From positions 230,851-254,229 of the forward strand of contig NZ_NCSM01000010.1 in the NCBI RefSeq assembly GCF_002224125.1: a stretch of 23,379 nt of DNA. The letters are read 5' to 3'. The notes beneath the pieces were generated by a model. It had not been told where the DNA came from. It ran no database searches and saw only the letters and a list, made by a program, of their open reading frames with translations. Position 1 is the first letter of the stretch. Every line of letters begins with the position of its first letter. The position numbers and the translations under genes are program-made. Shown in pieces: positions 1 to 8,171 of this stretch. The stretch is from Streptomyces sp. NBS 14/10. GTDB lineage: Bacteria; Actinomycetota; Actinomycetes; Streptomycetales; Streptomycetaceae.

Positions 1-26
1 GGGGCCCGGCGGATGCCGGGCCCCTT
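1..26 (-). terminator. Terminator hairpin downstream of the PASTA kinase
   Basis: A perfect 10-bp inverted repeat (arms 1-10 and 15-24, loop GGAT) lies 30 bases beyond the stop codon of the minus-strand kinase gene. It is almost pure G+C, as is usual for Streptomyces terminators. Any U-tract would lie outside the window. It might also serve a gene to the left. Confidence 0.7.
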
Positions 27-56
27 CGAGCCAGAATCTGGGAGAAGGAAGCGGGC

Positions 57-1736
57 TCAGCCCGGCAGCCCCGTGGAGACCGTCAGCTCGATGGTGTCGG
101 TCTTCGGGTCGTACGGCTCGTAGTTGCGGTACGTGTAGTTGAGGACGGTGCCCTTGCCCCACAGGTTCTCGTCCTCGGTGGTCACGCGGTACTTCCAGCC
201 CGCGTCCCGGATGCACTTCTTCACCGAGTCGATGTAGAGGTTCTGGAAGTCGGGCACGTTGTAGGCGCCCTTCTGCTCGTACGACTCCGAGGCGTCCTTG
301 CACTTCTCCGGGTCGATGACCTTGCTCTTGTCGCCCTCGCGGAACCCGGACGGAGTCGAGGACGCCGTGGCGGACTTGGTGTCCTTGCCGTCGTCGCGCG
401 CCTGCCCCCCGTCGTCGGATCCGCCGCCGCTGAGGGCGATCACCAGGACCACGGCGATGACCGCGATCGCCGCGACGACCGCCGAGCCGATGATCACGCG
501 CTTGTTGCCGTTGTCACCGCCCTGGCCGCCGCCCGAGGCCGGGGCCGAGGCGGGCGAGACGGTGTACGGCGGCGGGGTGTTGGCCCCGCCCTGCGCGTAC
601 GGCGCGGGGGTCGGGGCCGGGGTGGGCGCCGGGGTGTTGTAGCCCTGCTGGGCCACCGGCTGGGTGGGCGGCGGCGGGGTGGAGGGGCCGAACCCGCCGA
701 ATCCGCCGGAGTTCTGCGGCTGGTACGGGGTCTGGACGTTCCCCATGCCCGGGCCGGGGGGCTGCTGGCCCACCGGCGGGAAGACAGCCGCGCCCACGCC
801 GGAGCCGCTGTGGGCCGGCGGGCCGCCGCTGATGATGATGGGGGAGGCGCCGGTCTGGCCGGTGTGCGAGACACGGGCGCATTCGTCGCGCATGGCCTCG
901 GCGGTGGGGAACCGCTCGTTCGGGTTCTTCTTCAGGGCGCGGGCGACCAGCGCGTCCACCGCCGGGGGGATGGACTGGTTGATCGTGGAGGGAGCGACCG
1001 GCTCCTCCTGGACATGCGCGTACGCGATGGCGAGCGGCGAGTCCGCGTCGAACGGCAGCCGGCCCGTCAGCAGCTCGAAGAGCATGATGCCGACCGAGTA
1101 CAGGTCGCTGCGGGCGTCCACGCCGCGGCCGAGGGCCTGCTCCGGCGAGAGGTACTGCGGGGTGCCGACGACCATGCCGGTCTGGGTCATGGAGGTCACG
1201 CCCGACTGCATGGCGCGGGCGATGCCGAAGTCCATGACTTTGACCACATTACGCTTGGTCATCATCACGTTACCGGGCTTGATGTCGCGGTGGACCAGCC
1301 CCATCTCGTGGCTGATCTCCAGCGCGGCCAGCACGTCGGCGGTGATTTTCAGCGCCTTTTCCGTGGGCATCGCGCCGAACTGCCGGGCGTCGGCGTCGAG
1401 GACGGCGCGCAGCGGCTGGCCCTCGACGTACTCCATGACGATGTACGGCATCACGGAGCCGTCGATCGTGTCCTCGCCGGTGTCGAAGACCGAGACGATG
1501 TTGGTGTGGGTCAGCTTGGCGACCGACTGGGCCTCGCGGCGGAAGCGCTCGCGGAAGGACTGTTCGCGGCCCAGTTCGGTGTGCAGGGTCTTGATCGCTA
1601 CCTGGCGGTCGAGGACGCTGTCGTAGGCCAGGTGGACGGAGGCCATACCGCCCTCGCCGAGCAGGTCCCGCAGTTGATAGCGGCCGCCGGCGAGCGACAT
1701 CCCTTCGTAGCGGCCTGGTGCGCCCTGCTGGCTCAT
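57..1736 (-). CDS. Membrane Ser/Thr protein kinase with one PASTA-like sensor domain
   Basis: A 559-aa Hanks-type (PknB-like) kinase. The catalytic domain spans about residues 18-285: glycine loop GEGGMAS (28-34), ATP-anchoring K49 in VAIK, HRDIKPGN from 149, DFG at 169-171 and an activation loop with several Ser/Thr followed by GTPQYLSPEQ. A Pro/Gly/Gln-rich juxtamembrane linker (about 295-410) leads to one transmembrane segment (about 413-436). The outer part (about 491-557) starts with VPDF and ends with a TIELTVSTG-type strand, which fits a single PASTA repeat. PASTA domains bind muropeptides or beta-lactams in other kinases, so cell-wall sensing is a reasonable inference. Two cysteines (479, 508) flank the start of the outer domain. 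The ATG at 1736 is preceded by GAGGGGG about 9 bases upstream. The gene is divergent from a second kinase gene. Confidence 0.93.
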   Translation of the reverse strand: MSQQGAPGRYEGMSLAGGRYQLRDLLGEGGMASVHLAYDSVLDRQVAIKTLHTELGREQSFRERFRREAQSVAKLTHTNIVSVFDTGEDTIDGSVMPYIVMEYVEGQPLRAVLDADARQFGAMPTEKALKITADVLAALEISHEMGLVHRDIKPGNVMMTKRNVVKVMDFGIARAMQSGVTSMTQTGMVVGTPQYLSPEQALGRGVDARSDLYSVGIMLFELLTGRLPFDADSPLAIAYAHVQEEPVAPSTINQSIPPAVDALVARALKKNPNERFPTAEAMRDECARVSHTGQTGASPIIISGGPPAHSGSGVGAAVFPPVGQQPPGPGMGNVQTPYQPQNSGGFGGFGPSTPPPPTQPVAQQGYNTPAPTPAPTPAPYAQGGANTPPPYTVSPASAPASGGGQGGDNGNKRVIIGSAVVAAIAVIAVVLVIALSGGGSDDGGQARDDGKDTKSATASSTPSGFREGDKSKVIDPEKCKDASESYEQKGAYNVPDFQNLYIDSVKKCIRDAGWKYRVTTEDENLWGKGTVLNYTYRNYEPYDPKTDTIELTVSTGLPG

Positions 1737-2047
1737 TTCTTACGTCCCCCTCGGCGCACTCACTACCTTGACGCGCACGTTCTAACCCGTTGATCTTCTT
1801 GTAGTCGATACCCTGGCCCAGTCTGCCCCAGGCCGCGGACACGTCAAGCGACGTGCCCGTTCCGTGACCGGATGTGCAAGAACCCGTCACGCGATTTGCA
1901 TGGCCTCACCTACAACAGGTTGGATGGCCGGTCCATCAGGAACCGGCGAGTGGCACGGACCCTGTAGCGTGCCCTAGCAGGAAACCGTACCGCCCGCGAG
2001 CGGGGCGATCACGAAGACCCCCACCCCAGATCAGACGGCGAGGACCG
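1737..2047. promoter_or_regulatory. Divergent promoter region between two kinase genes
   Basis: This 311-bp stretch separates the starts of the two kinase genes and must hold both promoters. I see no convincing paired -35/-10 boxes. There is a short inverted repeat GCCGGT/ACCGGC (1927-1932 and 1942-1947), and AT-richer patches at about 1780-1810 and 1895-1925. The reading frame of the right-hand kinase stays open back to 1874, but that part is Arg/Pro-rich and lacks a ribosome binding site, so it is treated as leader. Confidence 0.5.
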
Positions 2048-3631
2048 ATGGCACAGACCCAGAGCGCCCAGGGGCCCTCCGAACCTGACGCCACCGGGTC
2101 CGGAATGTCGGACTCCCCGGAAGCGTGGGGTAACGGCGGACTGGTCGGCGATGGACGCTACCGACTCACCAGCCGGCTCGGCCGCGGTGGTATGGCCGAG
2201 GTGTTCGCCGCCGAGGACGTGCGGCTCGGCCGTACGGTCGCGGTGAAGCTGCTCCGCGCCGATCTGGCGGAGGACCCGGTCTCCAAGGCCCGCTTCACCC
2301 GCGAGGCCCAGTCGGTCGCCGGGCTCAACCACCACGCCGTCGTCGCGGTCTACGACTCCGGCGAGGACGTCGTCGGCCAGCCTGGATCCATTCAAAGCAC
2401 TGTGCCGTACATCGTCATGGAGCTGGTCGAGGGCCGTACGATCCGCGATCTTCTGATCAGCGCCGAGGCGCCGCCGCCGGATCAGGCGCTGATCATCGTC
2501 TCGGGGGTGCTGGAGGCGCTGGCCTACAGCCATCAGCACGGCATCGTGCACCGTGACATCAAACCGGCGAACGTGATCATCACCCACAGCGGCGCCGTCA
2601 AGGTGATGGACTTCGGCATCGCCCGCGCCCTGCACGGGGCCGCCTCCACCATGACCCAGACCGGCATGGTCATGGGCACCCCGCAGTACCTCTCGCCGGA
2701 GCAGGCCCTCGGCAAGGCCGTCGACCACCGTTCCGATCTGTACGCCACCGGCTGTCTGCTCTATGAGCTGCTGGCGCTGCGCCCGCCGTTTGTCGGCGAG
2801 ACCCCGCTGTCGGTGGTCTACCAGCATGTTCAGGACATGCCGGTGCCGCCGTCGGAGGTCTCGGGCGGTGTGGTGCCGCCGGAGCTCGACGGGCTCGTGA
2901 TGCGCTCGCTCGCCAAGGACCCGGACGACCGGTTCCAGAGCGCCGAGGAGATGCGCGGCCTGGCGCAGTACGCCCTGCAGATGCTGATCGACGCGGGCGG
3001 CCACACCGGCACCTGGAACACCGGCCCGGTCACCCAGCACCTGGGCGGCTCCACGGGCGCCATGGGCATGGCCGGCACCACCGCTCTGCCCCACCCCGGG
3101 CACGGCAACACCACCCAGCAGCCGATCCTGGGGGGCCGGCGCGACGACGACGGCGGCTACGACGGCGGGTACGACAACGGCTCCGGTGGCCGCGGTGGCC
3201 GCGGCAAGCTGTGGCTGCTCGCCGTGCTCGCGGTGATCGCCATCGCGGCCGGGGTCGCGTTCGCGCTGGACCTGGGCGGTGACAAGGGGGACGGGAAGCA
3301 GCCGGGCAAGCCGGAGACGTCGAGCTCGCAGACCCACTCCAAGAAGCCGACCGAGGACCCGACGGAGGACCCGACGGAGACGTCCTCGCCCACGGAGACC
3401 TCCGGGGACACGGGCGGCGGCCTCCCCGGCACCGCGGGGCCGTCCTCGCCCACGTACACCGAGCCCACGACGGACACGCCGACGGACGAGCCGACGGACA
3501 CGCCGACGGACACGCCCACGGACAACGAGACGACTCCGACCGACGATCCGACCACCCCGACGACGACTCCGCCCACGACGGACCCCACCACCGATCCCAC
3601 CGACCCGGCCGACCCCGGGCTCGGCGGCTGA
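2048..3631 (+). CDS. Membrane Ser/Thr protein kinase with Thr/Pro-rich extracellular tail
   Basis: A 527-aa Hanks-type kinase. The catalytic domain is about residues 36-305: GRGGMAEVF glycine loop (45-53), K67 in VAVK, HRDIKPAN from 168, DFG at 188-190 and GTPQYLSPEQ. A Gly/Asp-rich linker (about 320-385) precedes one transmembrane helix (about 388-407). The roughly 120 outer residues are low complexity, built of PTD/PTED/TTP units, with no recognisable sensor domain. Such a tail may span or bind the wall or be O-mannosylated; this is inference. The ATG at 2048 (MAQTQSAQ) follows GAGGACC and is preferred over a frame extension to 1874. The kinase core closely resembles that of the divergent neighbour, so the pair probably arose by duplication and then gained different outer domains. 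Confidence 0.92.
   Translation: MAQTQSAQGPSEPDATGSGMSDSPEAWGNGGLVGDGRYRLTSRLGRGGMAEVFAAEDVRLGRTVAVKLLRADLAEDPVSKARFTREAQSVAGLNHHAVVAVYDSGEDVVGQPGSIQSTVPYIVMELVEGRTIRDLLISAEAPPPDQALIIVSGVLEALAYSHQHGIVHRDIKPANVIITHSGAVKVMDFGIARALHGAASTMTQTGMVMGTPQYLSPEQALGKAVDHRSDLYATGCLLYELLALRPPFVGETPLSVVYQHVQDMPVPPSEVSGGVVPPELDGLVMRSLAKDPDDRFQSAEEMRGLAQYALQMLIDAGGHTGTWNTGPVTQHLGGSTGAMGMAGTTALPHPGHGNTTQQPILGGRRDDDGGYDGGYDNGSGGRGGRGKLWLLAVLAVIAIAAGVAFALDLGGDKGDGKQPGKPETSSSQTHSKKPTEDPTEDPTETSSPTETSGDTGGGLPGTAGPSSPTYTEPTTDTPTDEPTDTPTDTPTDNETTPTDDPTTPTTTPPTTDPTTDPTDPADPGLGG
3420..3625 (+). repeat. Degenerate tandem repeats encoding PTD-type tail
   Basis: Short units of the type ccgacggacacg/cccacggac repeat irregularly at the 3' end of the kinase gene, clearest at about 3470-3545, and encode the Thr-Pro-Asp tail. 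Such tracts commonly change length between strains through slippage or recombination. Confidence 0.6.
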
Positions 3632-3650
3632 CGGGTTCACTGGTCCTCCC

Positions 3651-3730
3651 TTTTTTGAGGCTCGGTTCTCCCCCAGCTACCGCTGGGAGGTGCCCCCCAG
3701 GGGCGCTACAGCCCCTGTCGACGGTCGACC
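3651..3730. repeat. Intergenic palindromic repeat of the Streptomyces type, convergent terminator region
   Basis: Between two convergent genes lie a run of six T (3651-3656), a hairpin CCCAGC-TACC-GCTGGG (3672-3687), a second hairpin CAGGGGC-GCTACA-GCCCCTG (3698-3717) and a GTCGAC/GGTCGACC palindrome (3717-3730). From memory, the string around 3668-3697 occurs many times in intergenic DNA of Streptomyces genomes; I could not count copies. It may act as a bidirectional terminator. Confidence 0.6.
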
Positions 3731-3770
3731 GTGCTCGGCCCTTCGGCTCACTCGCCAGCGACCGCGGGAC

Positions 3771-4811
3771 TCAGCCGCAGAAGGCGTCGCGGACCGCCTC
3801 GTACTCCCGCGTCCACCACACCGCCAGGGCCGCCGCCGCGGGGAACAGCGGATCGGCGCGCCGGTCGCCGTCCTGGTAGCGCCAGCGCAGCATCCAGAAG
3901 TCGTTGAGCCGTTCCCACCACACCCGGTGTACGGCTGCCGCCATCTCGGCGGCCCCGGCGCCCGTCGTACGTTGGTACGCCCGCGCGTACGGGCGCACCT
4001 TGTCCAGCTCCAGCGGGCCGCCGGGCCGTACGAAGAAGATCGCGGCGGCGCGGACCGCCTCCTCGGCGCGGGGCTGCACGCCGAGCCGGTCCCAGTCGAC
4101 GATCGCGGCGGGTTCCGTATCGCGGTAGAGGAGATTCAGCGGGTGGAAGTCGCCATGGACCCAGCCGGTGGCCGGGATGGCGTCGGCCTCCGGGCGGCGG
4201 TGGGCGTGCCGCTCCAGCAGCGCGCGCCGTTCGACCAGGCGGTGCTCGGCGAGTTCGTCGAAGGGGTCACGCCGACGGCGGCCGCGGGTGAGGGTGAGCA
4301 GCCGGTCGATGAGCGCGAAGGTGTACTCGGGGTCGGCCGAGGCATCGGGGGGCTGGCGGTCGGCCGCGCGGGCCACCACGACCTGCTCCAGACAGGTGTG
4401 CACGCGTCCGAGCAGCCCGCCGAGCCGCGACGACTGGGCGGCGGTCAGCTCGCCGCCGACCCGGTGCCGTCCGTCGACCCAGGGGTGCAGGGCGTAGCAG
4501 CGGCCGCCGATGACCGCGACGGTTCGGCCGTCGGCGTCGGGGACGGCCGGGGCGACGGGCACCCCGAGCTCTTCCAGTTGCTTGGTCACGCGGTGCTGGT
4601 GGTCGATGGCGGCGCGGTCCCCGTCCAAGTGGTGCTTGAGGAAGAACCGACCGCGGGTGGTGGCCAGGCGGTAGCCGCGGTTGAGCAGTCCCTCGGCGAC
4701 GCGCTCGCAGGACACCGCCTCGCCGGGGCCGTCGTAGCGGCGCAACAGCGCGCTCAGGGTTTCCCCGTCGGGAGCGGTCTTCTCGGCGGAGGTTACATGT
4801 GAGCGCGGCAC
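3771..4811 (-). CDS. Aminoglycoside-phosphotransferase-like small-molecule kinase
   Basis: A 346-aa protein of the APH/choline-kinase fold (phosphotransferase enzyme family). Visible motifs are the likely ATP lysine K59 in FFLKHH, the catalytic loop HGDFHPLN (219-226, D221 as base) and the metal-binding IVDWDR (237-242). No substrate can be named. Family members phosphorylate aminoglycosides, homoserine, spore-coat sugars or other small hydroxyl compounds, and resistance should not be assumed. The start is GTG at 4811 (MPRSHVTSAE): no ribosome binding site is seen, but TAACAT sits 7 bases upstream on the coding strand, suggesting a leaderless mRNA. It lies 60 bases downstream of the response regulator on the same strand and may also be read from there. 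Confidence 0.82.
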   Translation of the reverse strand: MPRSHVTSAEKTAPDGETLSALLRRYDGPGEAVSCERVAEGLLNRGYRLATTRGRFFLKHHLDGDRAAIDHQHRVTKQLEELGVPVAPAVPDADGRTVAVIGGRCYALHPWVDGRHRVGGELTAAQSSRLGGLLGRVHTCLEQVVVARAADRQPPDASADPEYTFALIDRLLTLTRGRRRRDPFDELAEHRLVERRALLERHAHRRPEADAIPATGWVHGDFHPLNLLYRDTEPAAIVDWDRLGVQPRAEEAVRAAAIFFVRPGGPLELDKVRPYARAYQRTTGAGAAEMAAAVHRVWWERLNDFWMLRWRYQDGDRRADPLFPAAAALAVWWTREYEAVRDAFCG

Positions 4812-4818
4812 GCGCCAG

Positions 4819-4824
4819 ATGTTA
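4819..4824 (-). promoter_or_regulatory. Candidate -10 box for a leaderless transcript
   Basis: On the minus strand TAACAT fits the actinobacterial TANNNT -10 pattern and ends 7 bases before the GTG at 4811. That spacing would place the transcription start on the start codon. No good -35 box is seen. Confidence 0.45.
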
Positions 4825-4871
4825 GATGAACGGGCGTGGGCGGTACGGCGCGAGTTGACTCGGGGGTCCGC

Positions 4872-5654
4872 TCAGTGCTTCTGCGGCTGCGTCTTCCGCT
4901 CCCGCTCCTCGGTCCGGGCCCGCTCCTGATCCCGCGCTTGAGACTGGGTATGAGGGGGCGGCGGGGCGGGTGCCTGCGCCTGGGCCTGGAGCCGGGCCAC
5001 GTACGCGGCGGCCTGCGAGCGGCGCTCCATGCCGAGCTTGGCCAGCAGCCCGGAGACATAGTTCTTGATCGTCTTCTCGGCCAGATGCAGCCGGTCGCCG
5101 ATCGCGCGATTGGTCAGCCCCTCCCCGATCAGCAGGAGGATCCGGCGCTCCTGCACGGTGAGATCGGCGCTCCGGTCGTCGCCCAGTTCACCCGCGCCGG
5201 CGCCCACGCCCGCCTCGGCGTCCGTACGCATCCGCTCCAGCAGGCGGGCCGTGGCGGCCGGGTCGAGCAGGGAGCGGCCCGCGGCCACGTCCCGTACCGC
5301 CCTGAGCAGTTCGCCGCTGCCGACATCCTTGAGGACATAGCCGTACGCGCCCGCCATGATCGCGTCGATGAGGGCCGCGTCGTCGGCGAAGGAGGTGAGC
5401 ATCACGCACTTGGTGTCCGGATGGTGGGCACGGATTTCCCGGCAGACCTCGACACCGCTGCCGTCCGGCAGCCGCAGATCCAGCAGGGCGACTTCAGGGT
5501 GCGCCGCGGGGATGCCGGCCAGGGCCTCGGCCACGGTGCCCGCCTCGCCGACCACGACCATGTCCGGCTCGCCCGAGAGGAGGTCATGAAGACCACGGCG
5601 TAGGATTTCATGGTCGTCGAGGAGGAAAATGCTGATTTTTCCTTCTTCGCGCAC
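4872..5654 (-). CDS. NarL/LuxR-family response regulator (orphan)
   Basis: About 260 aa. The receiver domain is at residues 6-122, with the acidic pair D13-D14, phospho-acceptor D59 in LLDLRLPDG, T87/S88 and K109, all expected for a working receiver. The LuxR/GerE DNA-binding domain is at about 164-222, with LTVQERRILLLIGEG and the recognition helix EKTIKNYVSGLLAKLGM, close to the DevR/LiaR branch. A Gln/Ala/Pro then Arg/Glu-rich tail (225-260) follows and has no known role. The GTG at 5654 (VREEGKISIF) is preferred; a GTG at 5672 is also possible. No histidine kinase is adjacent, so its partner is elsewhere. It is divergent from the branched-chain dehydrogenase operon and may control it, but this is inference. 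Confidence 0.9.
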   Translation of the reverse strand: MREEGKISIFLLDDHEILRRGLHDLLSGEPDMVVVGEAGTVAEALAGIPAAHPEVALLDLRLPDGSGVEVCREIRAHHPDTKCVMLTSFADDAALIDAIMAGAYGYVLKDVGSGELLRAVRDVAAGRSLLDPAATARLLERMRTDAEAGVGAGAGELGDDRSADLTVQERRILLLIGEGLTNRAIGDRLHLAEKTIKNYVSGLLAKLGMERRSQAAAYVARLQAQAQAPAPPPPHTQSQARDQERARTEERERKTQPQKH

Positions 5655-6008
5655 GAATCCAGTCTCACACACTGCGTCTTCTGAGGGTCTTCTTAAGTCT
5701 TTCAATGTCTTTCCGCGCCGTTGGCCGGGGAGATAACGTGCGGTTGTTCCGGCGGGCTGCGGGGCTGTGACCAGTAGTTGTTCCACTTCTGCGCGATTTA
5801 CTTGGAAATCCAAGCAAAATTGCAGGTCAGAGGGGGTTTCGCAGAGATGCCAACCACTGGGTAACGTGCCCTTTGCAGGGCCAGCCGCCGGGAGACCTGT
5901 CACGCCCGGTCGGTCTTCGGCGCACCCACCCCGTGCGCTGTCGTCGAGCGAGCGAGCCGCAACTGGCCGCCGGCGGACCCCGGGGGCCGGACAGACGGAG
6001 GAGCACAC
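5655..6008. promoter_or_regulatory. Divergent control region, response regulator / bkd operon
   Basis: A 354-bp region with an AT-rich core, unusual for this DNA. It contains two adjoining palindromes (5801-5814 and 5814-5823), two copies of GTTGTTCC (5743-5750 and 5777-5784, 34 bp apart, about three helical turns) and two copies of TAACGTGC (5734-5741 and 5862-5869). A weak promoter for the bkd genes could be TTCGCA (5838-5843) with TAACGT (5862-5867). That would give a leader of roughly 135 bases ending in the strong GGAGGAG at 5997-6003. Confidence 0.5.
5801..5823. promoter_or_regulatory. Candidate operator: two adjoining palindromes
   Basis: CTTGGA-AA-TCCAAG (5801-5814) is directly joined to GCAA-AA-TTGC (5814-5823). 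Perfect palindromes in the AT-rich part of the bkd upstream region suggest a dimeric regulator site. Lrp/AsnC-type regulators such as BkdR control bkd genes in Streptomyces and Pseudomonas and favour AT-rich sites; the assignment here is a guess. Confidence 0.5.
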
Positions 6009-7166
6009 GTGACCGTGGAGAGCACCGCAGCGCGCAAACCGCGCCGTAGCGGCGGAGCCAAGCGCACCAGCGCGAAGCGGCGGACGGCCGACCAGCCCGA
6101 GCTCGTCCAGCTGCTGACCCCCGAGGGTGAGCGGGTCGAGCACCCCGAGTACTCCCTGGACCCCACCCCTGATGAGCTGCGCGCCATGTACCGCGACATG
6201 GTGCTGACCCGCCGCTTCGACGGTGAGGCCACCACGCTGCAGCGCCAGGGCGAGCTGGGTCTTTGGGCCTCACTGCTGGGCCAGGAGGCCGCCCAGATCG
6301 GCTCCGGCCGGGCCCTTCAGGACGACGACTACGTCTTCCCCACTTACCGCGAGCACGGCGTCGCATGGTGCCGTGGCGTGGACCCGGTGAATCTGCTGGG
6401 CATGTTCCGCGGCGTGAACCACGGCGGCTGGGACCCCAACAGCAACAACTTCCACCTCTACACCATCGTCATCGGCTCGCAGACGCTGCACGCGACCGGC
6501 TATGCGATGGGCGTGGCCAAGGACGGCGCGGACTCCGCGGTCCTGGCCTACTTCGGGGACGGGGCCTCCAGCCAGGGCGACGTCGCCGAGGCGTTCACCT
6601 TCGCCGCGGTCTACAACGCCCCGGTGGTGTTCTTCTGCCAGAACAACCAGTGGGCCATCTCCGAGCCCACCGAGCGGCAGACCCGCGTCCCGCTCTACCA
6701 GCGCGCCCAGGGCTTCGGCTTCCCGGGCGTACGGGTCGACGGCAACGACGTACTGGCCTGCCTCGCGGTCACCAAGGCCGCGCTGGAGCGGGCCCGCACC
6801 GGCCAGGGCCCCATGCTCATCGAGGCGTTCACCTACCGGATGGGCGCCCACACCACCTCCGACGACCCGACCCGCTACCGCAGGGCCGAGGAGCGGGAGC
6901 TGTGGGAGACCAAGGACCCGATCTCGCGGCTGCGCACCTATATGACCGCCGAGGGCCTGGCGGACGACGCCTTCTTCGCCGATCTCGAGAAGGAGAGCGA
7001 CGCGCTCGCCAAGCGGGTGCGCGACTCCGTACGGGCCATGCCCGACCCCGACGACATGGCGCTCTTCGAGCACATCTACGCCGACGGGCATCCGCTCGTC
7101 GACGAGGAGCGGGCTCAGTTCGCCGAGTACCAGGCTTCGTTCGTCTCCGCCGAGGAGGGCAACTGA
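6009..7166 (+). CDS. bkdA: Branched-chain 2-oxo acid dehydrogenase E1 alpha subunit
   Basis: A 385-aa thiamine-diphosphate-dependent E1 alpha subunit. With the beta subunit it decarboxylates 2-oxoisovalerate and related keto acids from Val/Leu/Ile and passes the acyl group to lipoyl-E2. The ThDP/Mg motif runs from GDGASSQGD (183-191) to NN (212-213). The loop YRMGAHTTSDDPTRYR (276-291) is typical of branched-chain and acetoin-type E1 alpha. A basic N-terminal extension (about 9-26) is unusual and has no known role. The start is GTG at 6009, 5 bases after GGAGGAG. The next gene starts one base after the stop, so the three subunits form an operon. The product supplies branched acyl-CoA starters for fatty acids and polyketides. 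Automated names may call it pyruvate dehydrogenase (pdhA); substrate choice cannot be proved from sequence. Confidence 0.92.
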   Translation: MTVESTAARKPRRSGGAKRTSAKRRTADQPELVQLLTPEGERVEHPEYSLDPTPDELRAMYRDMVLTRRFDGEATTLQRQGELGLWASLLGQEAAQIGSGRALQDDDYVFPTYREHGVAWCRGVDPVNLLGMFRGVNHGGWDPNSNNFHLYTIVIGSQTLHATGYAMGVAKDGADSAVLAYFGDGASSQGDVAEAFTFAAVYNAPVVFFCQNNQWAISEPTERQTRVPLYQRAQGFGFPGVRVDGNDVLACLAVTKAALERARTGQGPMLIEAFTYRMGAHTTSDDPTRYRRAEERELWETKDPISRLRTYMTAEGLADDAFFADLEKESDALAKRVRDSVRAMPDPDDMALFEHIYADGHPLVDEERAQFAEYQASFVSAEEGN

Positions 7167-7167
7167 C

Positions 7168-8148
<981 letters not shown>

Positions 8149-8171
8149 AGGGCTTGAGGAGAGTCGTGACC

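Noticed and set aside
1874..2047. N-terminal extension of the second kinase by 58 residues
   Set aside because: The extension is Arg/Pro-rich, has no ribosome binding site, and an ATG with GAGGAC lies at 2048 just before family-like sequence.
3771..4811. Aminoglycoside resistance gene
   Set aside because: The APH fold and motifs are present, but the family has many other substrates and nothing in the context supports resistance.
5655..6143. Upstream extension of the response regulator frame
   Set aside because: The receiver domain starts at the usual place after 5654. The extension crosses the AT-rich control region and the start of the bkd E1 alpha gene.
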